From the NCBI RefSeq assembly GCF_012103215.1, contig NZ_JAAVNE010000045.1:1-43745 (forward strand): a stretch of DNA of 43,745 nt. The letters are read 5' to 3'. Both the position numbers and the translations under genes were made by a program. Origin of the DNA: Falsiroseomonas selenitidurans. Lineage in GTDB: Bacteria > Pseudomonadota > Alphaproteobacteria > Acetobacterales > Acetobacteraceae. The notes beneath the pieces are model-generated. The model was not told where the DNA came from and made no database searches. It was given only the letters and a program-made list of their open reading frames with translations. Shown one piece after another: positions 30,911-40,500 of the stretch (the stretch's first letter is position 1; each line of letters starts with the position of its first letter).

Positions 30911-32428
30911 ATGCAGGCCGCGCCCGAACCGACCCCCGACGCGAAGGAGACGCCCCAGGCGGAGCCGCCCCTGCTGCGTCCCGGCGAGAATTGCTGGCGC
31001 GTGGCGCGCGCCAGCCGCGCCGCGGTCATCATCGACGCCGATGGCTATTTCCGTGCCGCCCGCGCCGCCATGCTGGCCGCGCGCCACCGCATCATGCTGA
31101 TCGGCTGGGATTTCGACTCGCGCATCGAGCTGACGCCGGGCGAGACCCCGACGGACGGCCCCTCGCGGCTGGGCGATTTCATCCTCTGGCTGGTGCACCG
31201 CCGGCCGGAGCTGGAGATCTTCCTGCTGCACTGGGACCTCGGCGCCTTCAAGGCGCTGTTCCGCGGCACCACGATCCTGCATCTGCTGCGCTGGAAGGCG
31301 CATTCGCGCATCACCGCCCGGCTGGATGGCAGCCACCCGCCCGGCGCCTCGCACCACCAGAAGATCGTCGTGCTGGATGATTGCCTGGCCTTCTGCGGCG
31401 GGATCGACATGACGGCGGGCCGCTGGGACACGCGCGATCATGCGGATGCCGCGCCGCGCCGGCTGCGGCCCAGCGGCCGGCCGCACGACCCATGGCACGA
31501 CGCCACCACGGCGCTGGACGGCGCCGCCGCGGCGCAGCTCGGTGCCCTGGCGCGGGAACGCTGGACGCTGGCCGGCGGGCGGAAGCTGGCACCGGTGACG
31601 CACAGGACGGATTGCTGGCCGGAGGGGCTGGCCCCGCAGTTCCGCGAGATCGACCTGGCCATCGCCCGCACCCAGCCGGCGATGGCGGAAACGCCCGGCG
31701 TGCATGAGGTGGAGGCGCTCTACCTCGACATGATCGCCGCCGCGCGCACCATGATCTACGCCGAGAGCCAGTATTTCGCTTCCCGCCGCATCGCCGAGGC
31801 AATCGCCCGGCGGCTGGCGGAGCCGGAGGGGCCGGAGGTGGTGCTGGTAAACCCGACTTCCGCGGAAGGCTGGCTGGAGCCGATCGCCATGGACAGCGCC
31901 CGCGCCCGGCTGCGGGAGGCGCTGCGCCGGCTGGACCCGCATGGCCGCTTCCGCATCTACCACCCCTTCACCGACGGCGGGCAGCCCATCTACGTCCACG
32001 CCAAGGTGATGGTGGTGGACGACCGGATGCTGCGCATCGGCTCCTCCAACATGAACAACCGCTCCATGCGGCTGGACACCGAATGCGACGTGATGATCGA
32101 CGCCGCGCTGCCCGCCAACGGCGCGGCGCGGGGGACCATCCGCGGTATCCGCGACGGGCTGCTGGCGGAACATCTGGGGTGCACGCCGGCGCAGGTGGCC
32201 GGGAGGATCGCGGAGACGGGGTCGCTGGTCGCCACCATCGAGGCGCTGCGCGGGCCGGGCCGGTCCCTGGTGCCCTACGAGACGCCGGACCTCAATGGCG
32301 TCGAGGCCTGGCTGGCGGATAATGAGGTGCTGGACCCGGAAGGGCCGGAGGCGATGTTCGAACCGCTGGCCAAGCGGCGCGGCCTGTTCCGCCGGCTGCG
32401 CGGCATGCGGCGCAGCCTGGCGCGATAG
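30911..32428 (+). CDS. phospholipase D-family protein
   Basis: 505 residues with both HKD motifs intact: His149-x-Lys151-x4-Asp156 in HHQKIVVLDD, followed by FCGGIDMTAGRWDT, and His363-x-Lys365-x4-Asp370 in HAKVMVVDD, followed by IGSSNMNNRSM. There is no signal peptide or N-terminal membrane helix pair, so it differs from membrane cardiolipin synthases and is closer to soluble PLD-type phosphodiesterases or transphosphatidylases. ATG 30911 begins after a poorly conserved open stretch from 30806. It diverges from the isochorismatase gene and interrupts the nitrogen-related genes without an obvious link to them. Substrate likely a phospholipid headgroup; unproven. Confidence 0.9.
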   Translation: MQAAPEPTPDAKETPQAEPPLLRPGENCWRVARASRAAVIIDADGYFRAARAAMLAARHRIMLIGWDFDSRIELTPGETPTDGPSRLGDFILWLVHRRPELEIFLLHWDLGAFKALFRGTTILHLLRWKAHSRITARLDGSHPPGASHHQKIVVLDDCLAFCGGIDMTAGRWDTRDHADAAPRRLRPSGRPHDPWHDATTALDGAAAAQLGALARERWTLAGGRKLAPVTHRTDCWPEGLAPQFREIDLAIARTQPAMAETPGVHEVEALYLDMIAAARTMIYAESQYFASRRIAEAIARRLAEPEGPEVVLVNPTSAEGWLEPIAMDSARARLREALRRLDPHGRFRIYHPFTDGGQPIYVHAKVMVVDDRMLRIGSSNMNNRSMRLDTECDVMIDAALPANGAARGTIRGIRDGLLAEHLGCTPAQVAGRIAETGSLVATIEALRGPGRSLVPYETPDLNGVEAWLADNEVLDPEGPEAMFEPLAKRRGLFRRLRGMRRSLAR

Positions 32429-32467
32429 GCGGGCATCCGCGCTCCTCACGGAAAGCCTCCCTCACCC

Positions 32468-32497
32468 GGCCCTGTCCCCCCTGCGGGGGAGAGGGCC
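32468..32497. terminator. bidirectional hairpin terminator / palindromic repeat
   Basis: GGCCCTGTCCCCC at 32468-32480 pairs with GGGGGAGAGGGCC at 32485-32497 with one mismatch and a 4-base CTGC loop. It sits in the 76-bp convergent gap between the phospholipase D and AtzH-like genes. The flanking CTCCCTCACCCGGCCCT pattern resembles dispersed palindromic repeats seen in many GC-rich proteobacteria. Confidence 0.7.
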
Positions 32498-32504
32498 TTG
32501 CCGG

Positions 32505-32900
32505 TCAGTAGGCCGGGCTGGCTTCGGTGACCGAGACATGGGCGGAGACGACCTTCCAGCCGACATCGGGGAAGCGCACCCAGGTCTGGCTCTGCCGGCC
32601 CGGCATCTCCCGCCCCCGCATGTCGAATTCCAGGTTCACCGTCGCCAGGTCGCGGCCGAGGGTGGTGATCACCAGCCGGCGCTGCGCCAGCTTGATGCCA
32701 GGCCCCGGCGGGCGCCGTACGCGATGCGCATGGATCTCGTCGAAGCCGTAGCCATTCTCGTGGATCGCGTAGCGGATGGTGTGCGGCGAGTTCCAGAAGG
32801 TGGCGTCCAGCACATCCACGTCCTTGTCGATCAGCGCCTGCTCGTAGCGGTCGAACAGGGCGCGGATCTCGGCCACGACTTCCGGGTTGTTGATCTCCAT
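32505..32900 (-). CDS. AtzH-like protein (DUF3225, NTF2-like fold), HpxZ family
   Basis: 131 residues. The sequence reads as the AtzH/HpxZ family: RALFDRYEQALIDKDVDVL, then FWNSPHTIRYAIHENGYGFDEI, then RRLVITTLGRDLATVNLEF and a C-terminal SAHVS. AtzH decarboxylates urea-1,3-dicarboxylate, the AtzE product. The Tyr and Arg I recall as important in AtzH are 24 residues apart, and Tyr19 and Arg43 here have the same spacing. ATG 32900 is one base after the stop of the second amidase. It is thus encoded with a different amidase from the AtzG/AtzE pair 4 kb away, but the two operons probably serve one pathway. Confidence 0.87.
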   Translation of the reverse strand: MEINNPEVVAEIRALFDRYEQALIDKDVDVLDATFWNSPHTIRYAIHENGYGFDEIHAHRVRRPPGPGIKLAQRRLVITTLGRDLATVNLEFDMRGREMPGRQSQTWVRFPDVGWKVVSAHVSVTEASPAY

Positions 32901-32901
32901 G

Positions 32902-34068
32902 TCAGGCCTTCTCCAGGTCGAGGGCGGTGCGGACCAGCAGCGCGTCGGCGCCGCGGGCGGCCAGCAGGGACAGGCCCACGGGGCGGCCCGCCACGGTGGC
33001 GCCGGGGATGCTGAGCTGCGGGTGCCCGGCCAGGCCGCCATGCGCGCAGAGGCACAGGATGGCATCGCGGATCGGGTTCAGCGCCGACAGCGGCAGGCCC
33101 GTGGGTGGCGCCGGGAAGGGCGTGGTGGGCATGGCCAGGATGGTGCCCGGCGGCAGCAGGTGGCGCAGCCGGCCGCGCACCTCCTGCCGCAGCAGCGCCG
33201 CCCAGCCGCGCTCCGCCTCCGGCGTCGCCGCCGCCATCACCAGGCCGCGGGCGACGGAGAAGGCGAAGCGCGGATTGTCGCGCTCCACCCAGGGGCGGAA
33301 GGTCTCCCACGCCTCCACTGGCTGCAGGGTGCGCTGGGCGCGGCCCCAGGCGGACAGGCCCTGCGGGGCCATGATCTCCTCCCGCCAATCCGGCACCAGG
33401 CGCTTCAGGCGCTCCAGCAGCGGCGCCAGGGCGGCCGCCGTCTCCGGCTCGGCGAAGCCGAAGGCGTCGGTTGCCACCACCAGCTTCAGCGGCGGCGCGG
33501 CCGCCGGTGCCTCCCGCAGCAGCACCTCGGACGCAAGGGCGAAGGTGGCGGCATCGCGGGCGAACCAGCCGGTGGTGTCGGAACTCGGCGCCTGCGGCAT
33601 CATGCCGGCGAGGTCGAGCCGCCCATGCGTCGGCCGGATGCCGTACAGGCCGCAGAAGCTCGCCGGCACGCGCACCGACCCGCCGGTATCCGTGCCGAGC
33701 GCCGTCTCGCACATGCCCTGCGCGACCGCACTGGCGGAGCCGGAGGAGGAACCGCCGGGCACATGGCCGGGGGCGGCCGGGTTCAGCGGCGTGCCGTCGA
33801 AGGCGTTCTCGCCCAGGATGCCGAGCGAGACCTCGTCCGTCACCGTCTTGCCGACCAGCATGGCGCCGGCGTCCAGCAGCGCCTGCACCGCCCAGGCATG
33901 GCGCGTCGGCACCGGGTTTTGCCGCGCCCAGTCGGGGTTGCCACCGCCGGTCGGGTGGCCGGCGACGTCGAACAGGTCCTTGGCCGCGAAGCGCAAGCCA
34001 TCCAGCGGGCCGCCGGCGCGCCCGGCCAGGCGCAGGCGCGGGCCGGGGAGGAAGGGGTCCTGCGACAT
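32902..34068 (-). CDS. amidase (amidase signature family)
   Basis: 388 residues. The triad is Lys30 in FAAKDLFDVAG, cis-Ser107 in GGSSSGSASAV and Ser131 in DTGGSVRVPASFCG, with the usual 24-residue spacing between the serines. The C-terminal half is shorter than in AtzE, and overall it resembles the general amidase group near allophanate hydrolase AtzF but lacks any extra C-terminal domain. ATG 34068 shares its last base with the beta-lactamase-like gene's stop (TGATG), and an AtzH-like gene follows after one base. A role in hydrolysing an amide intermediate of the same nitrogen pathway is plausible. Confidence 0.88.
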   Translation of the reverse strand: MSQDPFLPGPRLRLAGRAGGPLDGLRFAAKDLFDVAGHPTGGGNPDWARQNPVPTRHAWAVQALLDAGAMLVGKTVTDEVSLGILGENAFDGTPLNPAAPGHVPGGSSSGSASAVAQGMCETALGTDTGGSVRVPASFCGLYGIRPTHGRLDLAGMMPQAPSSDTTGWFARDAATFALASEVLLREAPAAAPPLKLVVATDAFGFAEPETAAALAPLLERLKRLVPDWREEIMAPQGLSAWGRAQRTLQPVEAWETFRPWVERDNPRFAFSVARGLVMAAATPEAERGWAALLRQEVRGRLRHLLPPGTILAMPTTPFPAPPTGLPLSALNPIRDAILCLCAHGGLAGHPQLSIPGATVAGRPVGLSLLAARGADALLVRTALDLEKA

Positions 34069-35306
34069 CAATCGATCACCGCCTGGTAGGAGAGCACGCG
34101 CAATTCCCGCCGCAGCGGCCAGGTGGAGGAGGGCATGAGCTGGGTCAGCAGGATCACCGCCATCGCCTCCGCCGGGTCCACCCAGAAGGCGGTGCTGGCG
34201 GCGCCGCCCCAGGCGCATTCGCCCGGCGTGCCCAGGATTTGCGCCCGCGCGGGGTCCAGCATGACGGAGAAGCCGAGGCCGAAGCCGATGCCTTCCGCCG
34301 TGCTTTCCGACCAGCGCGGCTGGCCCATCGCCGCCATGTCGCCGCGCAGGTGGTTCGACATCATCAGCTCCACCGTCTTGCGGCCGAGGTAGCGCACCCC
34401 GTCCAGCTGCCCCTTGTTCAGCAGCATGCGGCAGAAGCGGAGATAATCCGCGGCGGTGGAGACCAGCCCGCCGCCGCCCGAGGGCACGGCGCGCGGGTGC
34501 AGGTAGCGGCTGGTGGCCGGGTCGTCGATCATCTGCAAAGCGCCATGCGGGCCGCGCGCGTAGTTGGCGGCGAGCCGCGCCTGCTGCCCTTCGCGCAGGT
34601 GGAAGCCGGTATCCACCATGCCGAGCGGGCCGATCAGACGCTCATGCAGGAAGCTCTCGAAATCCTGGCCGCTGATGACCTCGACCAGGTGGCCGAGGAC
34701 GTCGGTGGAGACGCTGTAGTTCCAGGCCGTGCCCGGCTCGGCGACCAGCGGCAGCTTCGCCAGCGCCTCGGTCACCTCGGCGAGGCTGGTCTCGGCGGCG
34801 CCGTAGTCGATGCCCTGCTCGCGGTACAGCGCGTCCACGGCGGTGGCCTGCATGAAGCCGTAGGTCAGGCCGGATGTGTGCGTCAGCAGGTCGCGGAAGG
34901 TGATGCACCGCATCGCCGGCACCGTCTCAAGCTTGCCGCGCGCGCCGCCGGTACAGACCCGCTGGTTGGCGAAATACGGCAGGAAGCGGCTGATCGGGTC
35001 GTCGAGCTGGAAGCGCCCTTCCTCGTACAGCATCATGATGGCGACCGAGGTGATCGGCTTGGTCATGGAATAGATGCGGTGGATCGTCTCCGGCGTCATC
35101 GGCGTGCCGAAATCCAGGCCCACCAGGTCACCGGAGCCGAGATGCGCGACGCCCGACGACCCCAGATGCGCGACCTGCCCCCGGCGCATCACCAGCGTCG
35201 TCGCGCCGGCCACCTTGCCATCCGTCACCAGCCTTTGCCGCCAGGTATCGATGCGCGCCAGCCGCCGCGCGCACAGGCCGACATCTTCGGGGGAGGTGGT
35301 CTGCAT
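34068..35306 (-). CDS. serine beta-lactamase-like hydrolase (class C/EstB-type esterase family)
   Basis: 412 residues. The SxxK nucleophile motif is Ser80-Met-Thr-Lys83 in RIYSMTKPITSVA, and the Tyr motif is in EPGTAWNYSVSTDVLG. A HTSGLTYGF element and a late GWGGAAST-like loop (ECAWGGAASTAFWVD) fit the family of esterases and DD-peptidase-like enzymes rather than true beta-lactamases. No signal peptide is visible, so it is likely cytoplasmic. A short duplication, VAHLGS twice at about 45-56, is present. ATG 35306 follows a GGAG; the longer frame was discarded. It is the first gene of the operon with the second amidase and AtzH-like protein. Confidence 0.9.
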   Translation of the reverse strand: MQTTSPEDVGLCARRLARIDTWRQRLVTDGKVAGATTLVMRRGQVAHLGSSGVAHLGSGDLVGLDFGTPMTPETIHRIYSMTKPITSVAIMMLYEEGRFQLDDPISRFLPYFANQRVCTGGARGKLETVPAMRCITFRDLLTHTSGLTYGFMQATAVDALYREQGIDYGAAETSLAEVTEALAKLPLVAEPGTAWNYSVSTDVLGHLVEVISGQDFESFLHERLIGPLGMVDTGFHLREGQQARLAANYARGPHGALQMIDDPATSRYLHPRAVPSGGGGLVSTAADYLRFCRMLLNKGQLDGVRYLGRKTVELMMSNHLRGDMAAMGQPRWSESTAEGIGFGLGFSVMLDPARAQILGTPGECAWGGAASTAFWVDPAEAMAVILLTQLMPSSTWPLRRELRVLSYQAVID

Positions 35307-35366
35307 GATGACTCCGGGCGATGTTCGTGCAGAGTGATGCCATAGCGAGCCGGGAGACCCAACGCC

Positions 35367-35828
35367 ATGTCCGCCGAACAACGCCTGAAGGAACTTGGCC
35401 TGGAACTGCCGGACCCGCCGGCGCCGCTGGCCAACTACGTGCCCTGGCGGATCGGCGGCGGGCTGCTGTTCCTGTCCGGCGTCGGGCCGCATCGGCCGGA
35501 CGGCACCTCCATCACCGGGATGCTGGGCGGCGACCTGGCGGTGGAACAGGGGGTGGAGGCGGCGCGGCTGTGCGGGATGAACCTGCTGGGCAACATGCGC
35601 AAGGCGCTGGGCTCGCTCGACCGGGTCGACACCGTGCTAAAGGTGCTCGGCATGGTCCGCGCCGTGCCGGAGTTCGGCCACCAGCCGGAGGTGATCAACG
35701 GCTGCACCGACCTGTTCGTGGCGGTGTTCGGCGATGCCGGCCGCCCGGCGCGCTCCGCCGTCGGCATGGGCAGCCTGCCGCGCGGCATCGCGGTGGAGAT
35801 CGAGGCGGTGGTCCTGCTGAAGCCCTGA
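35367..35828 (+). CDS. RidA/YjgF-family protein
   Basis: 153 residues, of the longer RidA type related to the chorismate mutase-like YjgF group. The pattern LFLSGVGPHRPDG near residues 34-46, a helix with LLGNMRKALGSLDRVDTVLKVLGMV, and the C-terminal RSAVGMGSLPRGIAVEIEAVVL match the fold. RidA proteins form trimers and deaminate reactive enamine/imine intermediates; some relatives act in purine or pyrimidine breakdown. The conserved Arg of RidA (in RSAVG) is present at about 129. It diverges from the beta-lactamase-amidase-AtzH operon by 60 bp, so it may share its control, which is inference. Confidence 0.9.
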   Translation: MSAEQRLKELGLELPDPPAPLANYVPWRIGGGLLFLSGVGPHRPDGTSITGMLGGDLAVEQGVEAARLCGMNLLGNMRKALGSLDRVDTVLKVLGMVRAVPEFGHQPEVINGCTDLFVAVFGDAGRPARSAVGMGSLPRGIAVEIEAVVLLKP

Positions 35829-35888
35829 TCTTGGCGCGACCCGCCCCGCGCGCATAGACTCGGCCCCATTGGGGAGATCCGGCGGCCG

Positions 35889-37517
35889 ATGGTCAGCGCA
35901 AACGCGGAAGAGTTCGACTATGTCATCGTGGGGTCCGGCGCCGCCGGATCGGTGCTGGCCAACCGGCTGAGCGCCGATCCCGGCGTCACGCTCTGCGTGC
36001 TGGAAGCCGGGCCGCCGGACCGCAACCCCTTCATCCACATCCCCGCCGGCTTCATCAAGACGCTGGCCGACCCCTCCGTCACCTGGCAGTTCAAGACGGA
36101 GGGCATCCCGATGACCGGCGGGCGGCGCATTGCCACCACCCAGGGGCGCACGCTGGGCGGCGGCTCCTCGGTCAACGGGCTGATCTACAACCGCGGCCAG
36201 CCGGCGGACCTGGACAGCTGGGCACAGCGCGGCAATCGCGGCTGGGGCTATGCCGATTGCCTGCCCTATTACCGCCGCAGCGAGAACCGCGTGGGGCTGG
36301 GGGGCGAAACCCGCGGCCGCAACCCGGACGGCATCCCGATCACCGACATGGACTGGATCAGCCCGGTGTCGGAGGCCTTCATCAAGGGCTGCCTCGGCCT
36401 CGGGATTCCCCGCGCGCCGGACTACAATTCCGGCGACCAGATGGGCGTCGGCTACTACCAGCGCACCATCCGCAACGGCCGCCGCATCTCCGCCGCGCGG
36501 GCCTTCCTGCACCCGGCGATGAAGCGGCCGAACGTGGCGGTGCGCACCAATGCCCGCGCCAGCCGCATCCTGTTCGAGGGCAAGCGCGCCATCGGCGTGC
36601 AGTACGTCTCGGCCCCCGGCGCACCGGTGCGGGAGGTGCGGGCGCGGCGGGAGGTGATCCTGTCCGCCGGCACGGTGAACACAGCGCGGCTGCTGCAGAT
36701 CTCGGGCGTCGGCCCGGCCGACCTGCTGGGGCGGCTCGGCGTGCCGGTGGTGCATGAACTGCGCGGTGTCGGATCGAATTTCCGCGACCACTATGCCAGC
36801 CGCTTCGTGATGCGCGCGAAGCCGGGGGTGGAGACGCTGAACGAGCTGTCCCGCGGCCTGAAGCTCGGCGCGCAGATCGCCCGCTGGGCGCTGCGCAGGC
36901 CGAGCATCCTGGCCACGACGCCGTCCCATGTGCATGTGTTCTGGAAGAGCTTCGAGGGGCTGGACCAGCCGGACCTGCAATGCGTCTTCACCCCGGGTAG
37001 CTATGCGGAGGGCAAGGTCTACATCCTGGACGACTACCCCGGCGTCACCGCCGGCGCCTGGCAGCACCGGCCGGAATCCACCGGCTGGGTGCGGGCGCGC
37101 AGCACCAACGTCTTCGAGGATCCGGAGATCAACCCGAACTACCTCTCGGACCCGATGGATGTGCGCGTGCATCTGGGCGGCATGCGGCTGCTGCGGCGGA
37201 TGCTGGCGACGCCGGAGCTTTCCGCCTTCCTGGAAGGCGAGACGCTGCCGGGGCCGAAGGTGCAGTCGGATGACGAGCTGCTGGATTTCGCGAAGCGGAA
37301 CGGCAGCACCACCTACCACCTGATCGGCACGGCGCGGATGGGGCCGGAGACGGACCCGAGCGCGGTGGTGAACGACCGGCTGCAGGTGCACGGCATGCAG
37401 GGGCTGCGCGTGATCGACGCCTCCATCATGCCGTCCATGCCCTCCGCCAACACCTACGCGACCACCATGATGATCGCGGAGAAGGCGGCGGATTTCGTGC
37501 GCGGCGCGGTGGCCTGA
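35889..37517 (+). CDS. GMC-family FAD oxidoreductase (choline dehydrogenase-like)
   Basis: 542 residues. The N-terminal FAD site is DYVIVGSGAAGSVLANRLS, the flavin-attachment loop is GRTLGGGSSVNGLIYNRG near 96-113, and the C-terminal catalytic part has YHLIGTARMG and the SANTYATTMMIAEKAADF tail, with His and Asn in the expected places. GMC enzymes oxidise alcohols such as choline, glucose or polyethylene glycol. There is no signal peptide. GGGGAG lies upstream of ATG 35889. The gene stands alone, 60 bp after the RidA gene, with its own possible promoter (TTGGCG at 35832 and ATAGAC 17 bases later, weak). Substrate not deducible. Confidence 0.93.
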   Translation: MVSANAEEFDYVIVGSGAAGSVLANRLSADPGVTLCVLEAGPPDRNPFIHIPAGFIKTLADPSVTWQFKTEGIPMTGGRRIATTQGRTLGGGSSVNGLIYNRGQPADLDSWAQRGNRGWGYADCLPYYRRSENRVGLGGETRGRNPDGIPITDMDWISPVSEAFIKGCLGLGIPRAPDYNSGDQMGVGYYQRTIRNGRRISAARAFLHPAMKRPNVAVRTNARASRILFEGKRAIGVQYVSAPGAPVREVRARREVILSAGTVNTARLLQISGVGPADLLGRLGVPVVHELRGVGSNFRDHYASRFVMRAKPGVETLNELSRGLKLGAQIARWALRRPSILATTPSHVHVFWKSFEGLDQPDLQCVFTPGSYAEGKVYILDDYPGVTAGAWQHRPESTGWVRARSTNVFEDPEINPNYLSDPMDVRVHLGGMRLLRRMLATPELSAFLEGETLPGPKVQSDDELLDFAKRNGSTTYHLIGTARMGPETDPSAVVNDRLQVHGMQGLRVIDASIMPSMPSANTYATTMMIAEKAADFVRGAVA

Positions 37518-37529
37518 AGCCACCGCGCC
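37503..37529. terminator. bidirectional terminator hairpin over the GMC stop codon
   Basis: A perfect 11-bp stem, GGCGCGGTGGC (37503-37513) and GCCACCGCGCC (37519-37529), with a 5-base loop that holds part of the GMC stop codon. It lies between the converging GMC and RTX genes, ten bases from the RTX stop. Confidence 0.65.
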
Positions 37530-37538
37530 CGCGCCGCG

Positions 37539-40500
37539 TCAGGCGATGATCGCGATCTCCGAACCCGCCCAGCCGGCCGGGTTCAGGAAGTCCGCGACGA
37601 TCTGGCGCGCCGCGTCACCGGCGCCGTCCGCATCCCACCACAGGCGGTTCGCGTCGGTCTCGTAGACGAACTGGCCCAGGGCGCCATCCGCCAGGCCGGT
37701 CGTGTTCTCGATGTAGCGGCCGCTGGCCACCACATCCATGCCGGCCAGCAGCCCGCCGCCGAAGCCGGCGGCGGAGATCTGCACCGTGTCGGCGGCGGCG
37801 AAATCCTCGATCCGGTCGCCGGCCTCGCCGGCCAGGCCGAAGCGGAAGATGTCGGCGCCGGCACCACCCAGCAGGCGGTCGCGCCCGGCGCCGCCTTCCA
37901 GGATGTCGTCGCCGCCCAGGCCGCGCAGCACGTCGTTCGCACCCATGCCGAGCAGCACATCGCCGCCGGCGGAGCCGGTCAGGCGGTTGCTGATGGCATT
38001 GCCCGTCGCCGTCAGGCCCGACACCGTCAGGACCATGTCCTCGACCTGCTCGGAGAGGGTGAAGGACACCGCGGCGTTGACGCGGTCCTGGCCCTGGCCG
38101 GCCAGTTCCACCACCACGTCCCCGGCATCGTCCACCAGGAAGACGTCGTCGCCGAAGCCACCCAGCATGCTGTCGGCGCCGATGCCGCCGTTCAGCGTGT
38201 CGTTGCCCGCACCGCCCTGCAGCGTGTCGGCACCGCCGCCGCCGAGCACCGCGTCGTCGCCCGCCGCGCCGTCCAGCAGGTCGTTGCCGCCGAGGCCGAG
38301 CACCACGTCATTGGCGCCGGTCGCGACGATCTCATCCGCCTGGCCGGTGCCCATCGCCTCATACACCAGCATGTCGCGGCGGCCGTCATGTTCGGTCACG
38401 GCGATGGTGTTGCTGGTGCCGTCGGTGATGCGGGTGAAGCTCGGCGCGCTGTAGGCCGGCGGCGCCTCGACCAGCGAGGTCACCTTCACATCGTCGAAGG
38501 CAAGCCCGGCATTGCCCCAGGAATAGAGCCCCACCGTGCCCTGCATCAGCGACCGGTCCTCCACCGCATAGGCGAAGATCTCCTCGCCATCGATGAAGGC
38601 GCGCATCTTCTGGTCGATGATCTCGAAGCGCAGGTGGAAGCTCTCGCCCGGCGTGTAGCGCTGCGGCACCTGGGCCAGGATCTCCTCCACCCCGTCGCGC
38701 ATGCGGATCAGGTTGAACAGCGGGCCGGCGCCGTTGGAGGGGTTGCGGTCATAGGTGCCGTCCGCATCCAGCTCCAGCTTGTAGTAGTTCTTCGCGTCCT
38801 GGTAGTGGATCAGGAAGCCGAGGCCGTCATTGTCCGGCGTGACGATGTCGGCCTCGATGGCGTAGTCGGTCCATTCGGACGCGCCTTCGCCCTGGTACAG
38901 CGCGTAGGTGCCGAGGCGCAGCACGTTCACGCCATCGCCCAGCGGCGACCAGCCGTTCAGCCACTTGTCCGGGTTCGACGCGCCATCCCATTCCAGCTGG
39001 CGGGACTGCAGATCGGAACGCTGCACCAGGCGGCCATCCTCGATCGCCCAGTCGGACTGCGTGCCATCCGGCCCGAGCCCGCCCATCTCGCCCTCATCGA
39101 CGATGACCCAGTCGGACGGGATCGTGCCGCCGGAGAAGCTCTCGTTGACCAGCAGGGTCCCGTCCGGCGTCGCCGCGGGGGCCTCGGGCTGCAGCGGCGC
39201 AAAGGCGTCGACCGTGACGTTGTCGAACTGCGAGGAGCGCTGGTTGTCGGAGTAGAGGCCGACCGTACCGCCGCTGAGCGGCGTGGCATCCACCACCTCG
39301 CCGCCGAACAGCAGCTGGCCGTCCAGCATGGCGGTGATGCGGCCTTCCTGGATGCCGACGGCCAGTTCCTGGTCCACGTTGAAGCGCGTGCCGCCGGTCT
39401 CCGTCGCCAGCACCGTCTCCACGCCTTCGGCCACGCGGATCAGGCTGCGCGTGTTGGTCTCGCCATCCAGCACCAGGCGGTAGTGGTTGTCCGCATCCTG
39501 CCAGTAGAAGACAAGGCCGATGCCGTCATTGTCGGTGGAGCGGATGGTCGCGGCCAGGGTGTAGTCCTGCCAGCCCAGCGCGGCCTCGGCCTTCCACAGC
39601 AGCACGTTGTCGGCGCTGTCGGACATCTCGAAGATGCGGCCTTCCGGCGCCGGGTCGCCGGCCTGCGGCGTGCCGGGTGCGAAGACCGTGCCCTTCAGCA
39701 GGAAGTTGCTCGCCGTCTCGCCGGTCTGGCCGAAGCTCAGCGTCGCCGGGCCGAAGCTCGGCGCCAGGGTCGGCTCGTTGAAGTCGAACTGCGCGGAGAG
39801 CGCCGTCGGCGCGGTGGCCTCGATGCCGCCGGCCTTGGCGCCGCCGAGCGCCGTCATCTCGGCCTCCGTGTAGACCTTCTCGGTCACCAGCACGGAGGAG
39901 ACGTAGAGGTTGGAGGTCTCGCCATCCTCATCCGTGAACAGGCTGGCGCCGGCGCCGACATCCAGGCTGAAGCGCGCGGCGGAGACGGTCTGCTCGCCGA
40001 CCTTCACGCCCTCGATGTACTTGCTCAGCAGCAGCGTGTCCGCGCCGTTCGGCGTGAAGGTGAAGCCGAGGCGCTGCCAGGTGTCGTAGGCGAAGCTGCC
40101 CTGGTAGTTGCCGCCGATGCCGATGCCGCCGGTGCCGTCGCCACCCATGCGGATGAACAGGTCGCCGTCGTCGACATTGTTCGGGTTGAGCTGGACCAGC
40201 GCGGTCCAGTTGCCCTGGCCGGAGGGCACCAGGATGTCCATGATCAGCGACCAGGTCGGCACCAGCGTGCCCACTTCCTGGCCCAGATTCGGCTGCAGCA
40301 GCAGGCCCTGGTTCGGCGCCAGCTTGGGGATGAAGCCCACGCTCTCCGCGCCACCGGGCAGCGCCGCGATGCCGAAGCTCTCCGGCGTGCCGGTCTCGAT
40401 CAGCGTGGCGGAGGCGCCGGGGCGGTCCCAGCCATCCATGTTGCCGTCGTTGAAGTTGTCGGTCAGCAGATTGCCCGGGCCGGCGACGAGCACCAGCTTC

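Noticed and set aside
34068..35306. True class C beta-lactamase
   Set aside because: No signal peptide is present, the Tyr motif is YSV rather than YAN, and the operon context is metabolic; an esterase-type serine hydrolase is more likely.
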